64,000 nucleotides of DNA from Sansalvadorimonas sp965243775 (GTDB taxonomy: Bacteria; Pseudomonadota; Gammaproteobacteria; Pseudomonadales; Endozoicomonadaceae): positions 1 through 64,000 of the forward strand of contig CBDEWF010000129.1 of the NCBI GenBank assembly GCA_965243775.1, in the 5' to 3' direction. This document shows positions 1-6,817 of this stretch, one piece after another; the first letter of the stretch is position 1; every line of letters begins with the position of its first letter. The notes under the pieces are model-generated. The model made no database searches and was not told the origin of the DNA. It saw only the letters and a program-made list of their open reading frames with translations. The position numbers and the translations under genes were made by a program.

Positions 1-1
1 A

Positions 2-529
2 AGCGCATTAAAGCTGAAGGTAAACCGTGAAAAGAGTGGTGTCGGGCGGCCGTGGGAAAGGACGTTTTTGGGCTACACCGTATGTAGCCGGAAATATAAT
101 GTTCGGCTGAAAGTGTCAGCCAAGGCGGTCAGGCGCTTTAAGGGTGACCTGAAAGCCGTCTTCCGGCGTGGCCGGGGATGCTCACTCCGTAAAACGGTCG
201 AGGTGCTGAATCCGAAGCTGCGTGGCTGGATGAGCTATTTCCGGGAAATTGGTGTAAAAGGCGTTCTCCAAGAACTGGACGGCTGGTTAAGGCGGCATCT
301 GCGAAAACTGCTCTGGAGACATTGGAAAAGTCCAAAAGCTCGGTACAGGAAGTTGTTAAGACTTGGGCTGTCGAAAGAACGGGCGCGGATAAGTGCTTAT
401 AACGGTCGTGGAGCTTGGTGGAATGCCGGAGCGCCGCATATGAATCAGATGTTGCCCAAGAAACTGTTTGATGGAATTGGTTTGATATCGCTGGTTGATT
501 ACAATCAGCGGCTCAAGTGTTTGACATGA
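2..529 (+). CDS. ltrA: Group II intron reverse transcriptase/maturase, C-terminal part (5' end outside window)
   Basis: The reading frame is open from base 2, so the gene starts before the window. The visible part holds the end of the reverse transcriptase region (RPWERTFLGYT, codons ending near base 79) followed by the maturase domain, with the typical WMSYFREIGVKG and LDGWLRRHLRKLLWRHWK segments. In this family the maturase binds its own intron RNA, assists splicing and, together with the reverse transcriptase, drives retrohoming. There is no HNH endonuclease after the maturase domain in the visible part; the protein ends about 75 bases before the end of the intron RNA. The TTG at base 68 is an internal leucine codon, not the true start. 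Confidence 0.9.
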   Translation, partial: SALKLKVNREKSGVGRPWERTFLGYTVCSRKYNVRLKVSAKAVRRFKGDLKAVFRRGRGCSLRKTVEVLNPKLRGWMSYFREIGVKGVLQELDGWLRRHLRKLLWRHWKSPKARYRKLLRLGLSKERARISAYNGRGAWWNAGAPHMNQMLPKKLFDGIGLISLVDYNQRLKCLT

Positions 530-603
530 ACCGCCGTGATACGGAACCGTTTGTCCGGTGGTGTGAGAGGACGGCGGGAGCAATCCCGCCTCCTACTCGA
601 TTG
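530..603 (+). ncRNA. Group II intron 3' end (domains V and VI)
   Basis: Directly after the maturase stop lies a compact paired region (ACCGCCGTGATACGG pairing with a later CCGGTGGT), followed by a GC-rich hairpin (GACGGCGGG...TCCCGCCTCCTAC) and the ending CTACTCGAT. This is the usual tail of bacterial maturase-encoding introns: the catalytic domain V hairpin and the branch-point domain VI. The exact 3' splice site is set at about 600-603 by resemblance only. An intact 3' end beside an intact maturase C-terminus suggests the element may still be functional, but its 5' half cannot be seen. Confidence 0.75.
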
Positions 604-696
604 TTAGGCTGCCTTTATCGGTTTGTTAGCGCTAGTTGATAAGTCTGCTGTTAGTTTTCATATCTGGTCTTTTGGTTTTGTGGGGTGAATACAGTT

Positions 697-1674
697 ATGG
701 ATTCCAAGCCTCCGCCTCCAATTCTTCCAGATCAGGTGAAACCATGGTTAAAAAAAGAAAGTGTTGAAGTGCAGTGGACTAGTACTGTTGAGTTACATAA
801 ACATCTCTATCATGGTTCTTTTGGTGAAAAGTCGGTCTGGGTAAGGGTCATTCCAGCAAAGGATCTGCGCTTCTCTCATTCTAAAAAAATTGCAGAGATT
901 ATTCTCTGTAGTCCTCACAGGAACATTGATCGGTTACTGGGCACCAGAAAGATAGATTTTCATAAAGATCCCAGACTAATGAATAGTTATGTTTTATTAA
1001 TTCCCCCTATACAAGAGTCGTTATCTTATAGCCTTGTTAAGGAGTCCATTGGAGTCGATGGTCGGCTTATACAACTTAAAGATATTGCGGAAGGGCTTTG
1101 CTTTCTGAATCAAAAGGATATTTGGTGTTATCACATGAGACCGGAAAATATTGCTTTGTCATCACTGCCTTATAGAAGGTGTAGATTGTCAGGTTTTGAG
1201 ACTGCTTCTTATGGTAGCTACAGTACACCTTATCCAATTTTGGCCTCTCCCTGTTATTATCGCGCACCTGAAATATCGGGTTATACAGAAAATGAAAGGC
1301 AAAACGGTGTGCTTCCACGGCTCTATAAGGAAGGACTGTGTGATTCTTACGGTTTAGGAGTTATTACCCGAGCTGTGATAAATGATGGCAATCATTGGCT
1401 TTACACATGGGATTTCAAAAGTGGAAAGCTGATTGGCATTTGCACCTCCGATGATAAAACAAAAACTGCAGATATCCCTTCGACATTCACAAAGAGTGAA
1501 ACTGATTATTTAGAAAAGGAGTTGATTAAGCCTTGCTTATGCCTTAAACCTACTCAACGGATAACCCCAACGGCATTTCACGAGAAACTAAAAATAATAA
1601 GTAAAAAAATATTATTTGAAAGGGAAACTGCCGGGCCAACAGTTTCTGTTGAGCCCGGCAGTGACAATAAATAG
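697..1674 (+). CDS. Eukaryotic-type protein kinase fold, predicted pseudokinase
   Basis: A 325-residue protein with a recognisable Ser/Thr kinase domain in the right order: a glycine-loop remnant (HGSFG, residues 39-43), a beta-3 strand (VWVRVI, about 47-52), an alpha-C helix with a glutamate followed by HRNIDRLLG (74-82), a catalytic-loop equivalent (CYHMRPEN, 144-151), an activation-segment start (LSGFE, 164-168) and an APE motif (190-192). The three residues needed for phosphotransfer are all changed: the VAIK lysine is Arg50, the HRD aspartate is His146 and DFG reads GFE. It is therefore most likely a pseudokinase acting as a scaffold or decoy. No signal peptide or membrane segment is visible. 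ATG at 697 is preferred over GTG at 685 because GGGGTG lies at ribosome-binding distance. It sits directly after a group II intron and converges on htpX. Confidence 0.75.
   Translation: MDSKPPPPILPDQVKPWLKKESVEVQWTSTVELHKHLYHGSFGEKSVWVRVIPAKDLRFSHSKKIAEIILCSPHRNIDRLLGTRKIDFHKDPRLMNSYVLLIPPIQESLSYSLVKESIGVDGRLIQLKDIAEGLCFLNQKDIWCYHMRPENIALSSLPYRRCRLSGFETASYGSYSTPYPILASPCYYRAPEISGYTENERQNGVLPRLYKEGLCDSYGLGVITRAVINDGNHWLYTWDFKSGKLIGICTSDDKTKTADIPSTFTKSETDYLEKELIKPCLCLKPTQRITPTAFHEKLKIISKKILFERETAGPTVSVEPGSDNK
1627..1662. terminator. Inverted repeat between convergent pseudokinase and htpX genes
   Basis: A perfect 10-bp stem (ACTGCCGGGC / GCCCGGCAGT) with a 16-base loop lies inside the last codons of the pseudokinase gene, about 25 bases beyond the htpX stop on the other strand. 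The uridine tract on the + side is displaced (TTTTTT at 1683-1688), so terminator function is plausible but not certain. Confidence 0.45.
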
Positions 1675-1687
1675 ATAGAAAGGTTTT

Positions 1688-2560
1688 TTACTGCATACCT
1701 TGCAGATGAGCAATCCGCTTTTCCAGAGGAGGGTGGCTCAGGAACATTTCCGACAGGCCACGTTTGCCACTGATACAGAAAGCTGCAAGAGTGCCTTCCA
1801 TCTGGGGTTCCTGATCTCCCTGGAGACGGCGCAGAGCTGCGATCATCTTGTGGCGTCCTGCCAGATCGGCACCTCCTTCATCGGCCCGGAACTCCCGCTG
1901 GCGGGAGAACCACATCACGATAATGCTGGCCCCGATCCCCAGGATTGCCTCCAGAAAGAACACTACGCCCATATAGGCAAACATGCCCAGGCCACCGCCT
2001 TCCTCGTCGTTGCGCAGGAAGTTATCAATCACCATGGCAATAGCCCTTGCGATAAAGATCACGAAGGTGTTGACTACACCCTGGATCAGGGTCAGGGTGA
2101 CCATATCGCCATTGGCCACATGGGAAACTTCATGGCCAAGAACAGCTTCTGCTTCATCCTGGCTCATGCTGTGCAGCAAACCTGTGCTGACAGCCACCAG
2201 AGAGTTGTTCCTGCTCGGCCCTGTGGCAAAGGCGTTGATATCAGCAGAGTCATACACAGCTACCTGGGGCATAGCAATGCCAGCTGCCTGTGCCTGACGG
2301 GAAACGGTCTCCATTAACCAGTGCTCAGTGGCATCCCTTGGTTGTTCGATCACCTGGGCGCCGGTTGTACGCAGTGCCATCCATTTGGAAATGGCCAGGG
2401 AGATAAAGGCACCGCCGAAACCGAAGATCAGGGCGAACACAAACAGGCCACTCAGCCCCTGTGTGTTAAGGCCCAGCAGAGGTAGAACAATACTGGTAAC
2501 AATACCAAGCACCAGGACTACCGCCAGGTTGGTTGCAATAAATAACAGAATACGCTTCAT
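1688..2560 (-). CDS. htpX: Protease HtpX (membrane zinc metalloprotease)
   Basis: A 290-residue protein, close to the usual length of HtpX. It starts MKRILLFIATNLAVVLVLG, an N-terminal membrane helix followed by a second one. It carries the M48 zinc site HEVSH within VLGHEVSHVANGD, two further membrane helices, and the downstream FRADEGGADLAG segment that supplies the third zinc ligand. HtpX is an inner-membrane protease that removes damaged or misfolded membrane proteins, typically under heat or envelope stress. The ATG at 2560 has GGAGAA at the proper distance; an upstream in-frame ATG at 2623 would add 21 residues that HtpX proteins do not have. The neighbours alaA and msrB follow the order known from Pseudomonas. 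Confidence 0.95.
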   Translation of the reverse strand: MKRILLFIATNLAVVLVLGIVTSIVLPLLGLNTQGLSGLFVFALIFGFGGAFISLAISKWMALRTTGAQVIEQPRDATEHWLMETVSRQAQAAGIAMPQVAVYDSADINAFATGPSRNNSLVAVSTGLLHSMSQDEAEAVLGHEVSHVANGDMVTLTLIQGVVNTFVIFIARAIAMVIDNFLRNDEEGGGLGMFAYMGVVFFLEAILGIGASIIVMWFSRQREFRADEGGADLAGRHKMIAALRRLQGDQEPQMEGTLAAFCISGKRGLSEMFLSHPPLEKRIAHLQGMQ

Positions 2561-2665
2561 GCGGATGGGTTCTCCACTCTCTGAACTTGGAATATTTATG
2601 GGGGCCTGTAGCAGGCATTTCAATAACTAAATTGTACTGAATTGTCGCAAATTTGCCCGGTAGAA

Positions 2666-3880
2666 TTATCGCTTTAAGCGGCTGAGAAACCGCTCAAAGC
2701 GAGTTATAGCTTCTTCCAGAATATCTGCGCGGGGCAGAGTGACGATCCGTACATGATCGGGGGACGGCCAGTTAAAGCCGGAGCCCTGAACCAGTAGTAT
2801 CTTCTCCTGACGCAGGAATTCCAGCACCATCTGCTCATCATCATCTATGGCGTAATAGTTTAGATCCAGCCGCGGGAACAGGTATAACGCACCCTTGGGT
2901 TTGACACAGCTGACTCCAGGAATGGCTGTCAGCATCTCCCAGGCTGTGTTGCGCTGTTCAAGCAGTCGTCCACCGGGAAGAACCAGGTCATTGATGCTCT
3001 GGTAGCCCCCAAGGGCCGTCTGGATCGCGTGTTGGGAAGGGACATTGGCGCAGAGACGCATGGAGGCCAGCATCTGCAGGCCATCTTGATAATCACGGGC
3101 CAGATGTTTGGCACCGCTCAAAATCATCCAGCCAGAACGGAAACCTGCTGCCCGCCAGGATTTGGAAAGGCCGTTATAGGTGATACAGAGCACATCTTCA
3201 GCCAGAGAACCCAGGGGGACATGTTCTACGTCGTCATACAGGATTTTGTCATAGATTTCGTCGGCAAAGATGATCAGCCCATGTTCCCGGGCCAGTTCAA
3301 CAATACCTTCAAGAATTTCCCGGGGATAAACAGTCCCGGTCGGGTTATTGGGGTTGATGACCACAATACCACGGGTTTTGCTGGTGATCTTGCTGCGAAT
3401 ATCATCAAGGTCTGGATACCAGTCAGATTGTTCATCCTTGATATAGTGCACCGGGCTTCCCCCCGCGAGGGTGACTGCAGCGGTCCAGAGGGGATAATCC
3501 GGTGAAGGCACCAGCATTTCGTCTCCATTGTTCAGCAGACCCTGCATGGCCATAACAATGAGTTCACTGACCCCGTTGCCAATATAGATGTCGTCAATGG
3601 TGACACCCGGGATATCACGCTGCTGACAGTATTGCATAACAGCCTTGCGCGCGGAGAAAAGGCCGTTGGAATCACAGTATCCCTGGGATGCAGGTAAATT
3701 CAGGATCATATCCTGGATAATCTCTTCCGGGGCCTCGAAATCAAATGCTGCCGGGTTACCGATATTCAGCTTGAGAATGCGCTGGCCTTCTTCTTCCAGG
3801 CGCCGGGCTTCATGGACAATAGGTCCACGGATTTCATAACAGACGTTGTTCAGCTTGGCTGACTTGTAAATATCCTGCAT
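2666..3880 (-). CDS. alaA: Alanine transaminase AlaA (class I/II PLP aminotransferase)
   Basis: A 404-residue fold-type I aminotransferase, the same size as E. coli AlaA and similar from its first residues (KSAKLNNVCYEIRGP). Visible elements are the substrate and cofactor segments NPNNPTGTVY and FADEIYDKILYD and the PLP-binding lysine in NGLSKSWRAAGFRSGW. AlaA makes alanine from pyruvate and glutamate in the cytoplasm. The gene lies 105 bases upstream of htpX on the same strand and is divergent from msrB, so the 150-base gap at 3881-4031 should contain both promoters. No truncation or unusual residues were seen. Confidence 0.93.
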   Translation of the reverse strand: MQDIYKSAKLNNVCYEIRGPIVHEARRLEEEGQRILKLNIGNPAAFDFEAPEEIIQDMILNLPASQGYCDSNGLFSARKAVMQYCQQRDIPGVTIDDIYIGNGVSELIVMAMQGLLNNGDEMLVPSPDYPLWTAAVTLAGGSPVHYIKDEQSDWYPDLDDIRSKITSKTRGIVVINPNNPTGTVYPREILEGIVELAREHGLIIFADEIYDKILYDDVEHVPLGSLAEDVLCITYNGLSKSWRAAGFRSGWMILSGAKHLARDYQDGLQMLASMRLCANVPSQHAIQTALGGYQSINDLVLPGGRLLEQRNTAWEMLTAIPGVSCVKPKGALYLFPRLDLNYYAIDDDEQMVLEFLRQEKILLVQGSGFNWPSPDHVRIVTLPRADILEEAITRFERFLSRLKR

Positions 3881-4031
3881 TGTAATTATTACTGCCTGAG
3901 TACATGACTGACGGTATTTTTAGGTTTTGTTAACCTGAGAGCAGCGTGATCATTCAATCTGCTCTCTGGATTATTGTCGGCACCCCAAGAACACAGATGA
4001 TACACGTGACTTTGTCAGAGAGGTATTTTTT

Positions 4032-4433
4032 ATGTCGGATTCAAAACGATCAGAACAGGAGTGGCGGGAAGTTTTAACACCTAAGCAGTACCGGGTCTGC
4101 CGGGAGAAGGGAACAGAAGCTCCTTTCAGTGGAGAGTATCTGGATCATAAAGCTATTGGTGTCTATCACTGTACCTGTTGCCGAAGCCCGCTGTTTGTTT
4201 CTGATGCCAAATTTGAAAGTGGATGTGGCTGGCCCAGTTTCTGGGCTCCGGTGTCTAAGCAGGCCATTGAATACAGGGAAGATCTGAGCCTTGGGATGGA
4301 AAGGACGGAAATATTGTGTGCCAACTGCGATGCCCATCTTGGGCATGTTTTTCCTGATGGACCCCAGCCTACAGGACTCAGATTTTGTGTAAACTCTGTT
4401 TCCTTGGGGTTTGAAGAGCAGAAACAGCCTTGA
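4032..4433 (+). CDS. msrB: Peptide-methionine (R)-S-oxide reductase MsrB
   Basis: A 133-residue single-domain MsrB. It has the two zinc-binding CxxC pairs (Cys47/Cys50 and Cys96/Cys99), the conserved GCGWPSFW segment (64-71) and HLGHVF, and the catalytic cysteine Cys119 in LRFCVNSVSL. The enzyme reduces the R-sulfoxide of oxidised methionine in proteins using thioredoxin. There is no signal peptide, so it acts in the cytoplasm. An AGAGAGG ribosome-binding sequence precedes the ATG. The divergent arrangement with alaA-htpX groups two protein-repair functions (MsrB, HtpX). Confidence 0.95.
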   Translation: MSDSKRSEQEWREVLTPKQYRVCREKGTEAPFSGEYLDHKAIGVYHCTCCRSPLFVSDAKFESGCGWPSFWAPVSKQAIEYREDLSLGMERTEILCANCDAHLGHVFPDGPQPTGLRFCVNSVSLGFEEQKQP

Positions 4434-4474
4434 CGAATACCGCGAATAAATTTAATGTTGCGTTTTCTTGCCGC

Positions 4475-4549
4475 GTCCCGTTCGTCTAGTGGTTAGGACA
4501 CTGCCCTTTCACGGCAGTAACAGGGGTTCGAGTCCCCTACGGGATGCCA
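4475..4549 (+). tRNA. tRNA-Glu (anticodon UUC)
   Basis: A full cloverleaf can be drawn: acceptor stem GTCCCGT/ACGGGAT, anticodon stem CTGCC/GGCAG around the loop CTTTCAC with anticodon TTC at 4508-4510, T arm CAGGGGTTCGAGTCCCCT, and an encoded CCA at 4547-4549. A T-rich stretch follows immediately. Confidence 0.97.
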
Positions 4550-4575
4550 TTTTTGTTGCACGTTTACTTTTGAGA

Positions 4576-4833
4576 CTATGGGTATTCATCAGTAAACAAT
4601 CCATCATCTTCAACTTCCTCTATATCATAGCTTCTCCAGGTTTCTTCCTGTGAGTCAGAGTTGTTTTCCTGAATGTATGAATCTTCCATTTCGTCAAGGT
4701 CATCTTCCTCTGGTGGAAACCTGTTAACCATGTTTGGCTCATGAGGGTCGTATTGGTTGGCTGTTGCTGAGTCCATAAATGGAAGAACAGTATGAAAACA
4801 AACCAATGTGTAAATTGTGAACAATGTTTTCAT
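4576..4833 (-). CDS. Small secreted acidic protein of unknown function
   Basis: An 85-residue ORF. It begins MKTLFTIYTLVCFHTVLP, a short basic start followed by a hydrophobic core that ends near SATANQ, which looks like a cleavable signal peptide. The mature part is extremely acidic (EEDDLDEMEDSY, EEVEDDG) with no cysteines and no recognised domain. A start at 4893 would add 20 residues before the signal peptide and is less likely. It lies downstream of the repeat-rich gene pair on the same strand but is separated from it by a strong hairpin, so it is probably transcribed independently. The family is not recognised; it may be a small exported acidic protein in the same accessory block. Confidence 0.5.
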   Translation of the reverse strand: MKTLFTIYTLVCFHTVLPFMDSATANQYDPHEPNMVNRFPPEEDDLDEMEDSYIQENNSDSQEETWRSYDIEEVEDDGLFTDEYP

Positions 4834-4921
4834 GGCTGAAGGTTTTGCTCGAAGTAGGGTAGGGTTATGTACGTGTGTTAGGTGTGTGTTCATGTGTGCC
4901 GTACTGGCTGAATGCTAAGCA

Positions 4922-4970
4922 AGAGTAAGACAAAGCTGAACCTCGTGCAGGTTCAGATTTGTCTTACTCT
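4922..4970. terminator. Long near-perfect hairpin (21-bp stem)
   Basis: The arms 4922-4943 and 4949-4970 pair over 21 bp with one G.A mismatch around the loop CGTGC. It lies just beyond the stop of the repeat-rich ORF ending at 5003 and is the likely transcription end of that minus-strand unit, although no long U tract follows. The stem is longer than a usual intrinsic terminator. Confidence 0.6.
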
Positions 4971-5002
4971 ATTCTATTTATGTAATTTCAAGGTTATTGT
5001 CT

Positions 5003-6817
5003 TCACTGTGATTGTGCACTGGAAGCCTCCGTAATAGTACTAGCTGGATCTATTACTATTGTCACTACAGGAACAGGTTGGCTAGAGTGATAAGGTTCGA
5101 ACGTTCTTACGGTCGCTGCACCTTCATCAGTTGAGGAAATTGTAACTTCCTTAAGGATTTCACCCTCAAGGAGTATCTCTCCTTCTGATGGAGATGGTGT
5201 AGGTACACCAGATTCATCAGATATACCACTACTCTCATCTCCCTCACTGCTGTCTGTCTCTTGTGTAATTTCGTCTTCATTAGTCGATTCGCCTCCCGAT
5301 TGTGTTAACTCCTCACTTTCTCCTGTGCTCACTTTTTTTTTTGGACCTTTCTTTTGTGATGTTTTTGGCTTTGGCTTTGGTTCTATTTTTTTCTTACCCT
5401 TAGCTGCTTTGTTTGCCTGCCGTTGGGATTTATCGCCTTTCTGGCGCTTTGCTTTCGCTGCCTGACCAGACACACCTGATGATGCATCTTCCTTGGAAGA
5501 ATGCTGTTTCTGAGACCGGGTGTTTGGTTTACCGAAAACCGGTTTCTCGGTGTCCTGGTCCGTTACATCGCCTTCCTGGTCAGAGCCGGCGGGTGATGCC
5601 TTGTCCTCAGAGGATTTTGGCTTGGCCCTGGAGGTTGGTTTCCGCTTGCCATGAGTTTCCTGATCACCAGTCTCCTGGTCGGATGTCCTGGCGTCCTGGT
5701 CCGTTACATCGCCTTCCTGGTCAGAGCCGGCGGGTGATGCCTTGTCCTCAGGGGATTTTGGCTTAGCCCCGGAGGTTGGTTTCCGCTTGCCATGAGTTTC
5801 CTGATCACCAGTCTCCTGGTCGGATGTCCTGGCGTCCTGGTCCGTTACATCGCCTTCCTGGTCAGAGCCGGCGGGTGATGCCTTGTCCTCAGGGGATTTT
5901 GGCTTAGCCCCGGAGGTTGGTTTCCGCTTGCCATGAGTTTCCTGATCACCAGTCTCCTGGTCGGATGTCCTGGCGTCCTGGTCCGTTACATCGCCTTCCT
6001 GGTCAGAGCCGGCGGGTGATGCCTTGTCCTCAGGGGATTTTGGCTTAGCCCCGGAGGTTGGTTTCCGCTTGCCATGAGTTTCCTGATCACCAGTCTCCTG
6101 GTCGGATGTCCTGGCGTCCTGGTCCGTTACATCGCCTTCCTGGTCAGAGCCGGCGGGTGATGCCTTGTCCTCAGGGGATTTTGGCTTAGCCCCGGAGGTT
6201 GGTTTCCGCTTGCCATGAGTTTCCTGATCACCAGTCTCCTGGTCGGATGTCCTGGCGTCCTGGTCCGTTACATCGCCTTCCTGGTCAGAGCCGGCGGGTG
6301 ATGCCTTGTCCTCAGGGGATTTTGGCTTAGCCCCGGAGGTTGGTTTCCGCTTGCCATGAGTTTCCTGATCACCAGTCTCCTGGTCGGATGTCCTGGCGTC
6401 CTGGTCCGTTACATCGCCTTCCTGGTCAGAGCCGGCGGGTGATGCCTTGTCCTCAGGGGATTTTGGCTTAGCCCCGGAGGTTGGTTTCCGCTTGCCATGA
6501 GTTTCCTGATCACCAGTCTCCTGGTCGGATGTCCTGGCGTCCTGGTCCGTTACATCGCCTTCCTGGTCAGAGCCGGCGGGTGATGCCTTGTCCTCAGAGG
6601 ATTTTGGCTTAGCTCCAGAGGTTGGTTTCCGCTTGCCATGAGTTTCCTGATCACCAGTCTCCAGGTCGGATGTCCTGGCGTCCTGATCCGTTACATCCGT
6701 CTCTTGGTCAGAGCCTGCGGTTGATGTCTTGCTTTGCTTGTCGCCAGCCTCTGCCTTTGTGGCAGAGGCTGGTTTTTTAGCAGATAACTTTTCCTTTAGC
6801 TTATGAGTCTGCTTCAC
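5003..6817 (-). CDS. Tandem-repeat polyampholyte ORF, possibly the C-terminal part of the upstream protein
   Basis: A 604-codon frame. Residues 35-410 are eight copies of a 47-residue unit (GSDQEGDVTDQDARTSDQE... ending KSPEDKASPA), then a partial ninth copy, a lysine-rich stretch (about 440-495), an acidic Ser/Glu stretch, and a more ordinary tail (VTIVIDPASTITEASSAQ). No hydrophobic segment or known domain is present. The only available start, GTG at 6817, overlaps the end of the 2031-residue upstream gene by 17 bases and has no ribosome-binding site. An A10 run just before it would join the two frames if one A were lost, so this may be the C-terminal part of the upstream protein, reached by slippage, a homopolymer sequencing error or a mutation. 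Confidence 0.6.
   Translation of the reverse strand: MKQTHKLKEKLSAKKPASATKAEAGDKQSKTSTAGSDQETDVTDQDARTSDLETGDQETHGKRKPTSGAKPKSSEDKASPAGSDQEGDVTDQDARTSDQETGDQETHGKRKPTSGAKPKSPEDKASPAGSDQEGDVTDQDARTSDQETGDQETHGKRKPTSGAKPKSPEDKASPAGSDQEGDVTDQDARTSDQETGDQETHGKRKPTSGAKPKSPEDKASPAGSDQEGDVTDQDARTSDQETGDQETHGKRKPTSGAKPKSPEDKASPAGSDQEGDVTDQDARTSDQETGDQETHGKRKPTSGAKPKSPEDKASPAGSDQEGDVTDQDARTSDQETGDQETHGKRKPTSGAKPKSPEDKASPAGSDQEGDVTDQDARTSDQETGDQETHGKRKPTSRAKPKSSEDKASPAGSDQEGDVTDQDTEKPVFGKPNTRSQKQHSSKEDASSGVSGQAAKAKRQKGDKSQRQANKAAKGKKKIEPKPKPKTSQKKGPKKKVSTGESEELTQSGGESTNEDEITQETDSSEGDESSGISDESGVPTPSPSEGEILLEGEILKEVTISSTDEGAATVRTFEPYHSSQPVPVVTIVIDPASTITEASSAQSQ
5588..6715 (-). repeat. Eight tandem 141-bp coding repeats
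   Basis: The landmark CGTTACATCG recurs every 141 bases (5561, 5702, 5843, 5984, 6125, 6266, 6407, 6548), and a divergent copy stands at 6689. The inner units are identical or nearly so at DNA level, while the two edge units differ at a few positions, as expected of a recently expanded minisatellite. Confidence 0.95.

Noticed and set aside
4468..4653. 61-codon frame across the tRNA-Glu gene
   Set aside because: It overlaps the tRNA completely.
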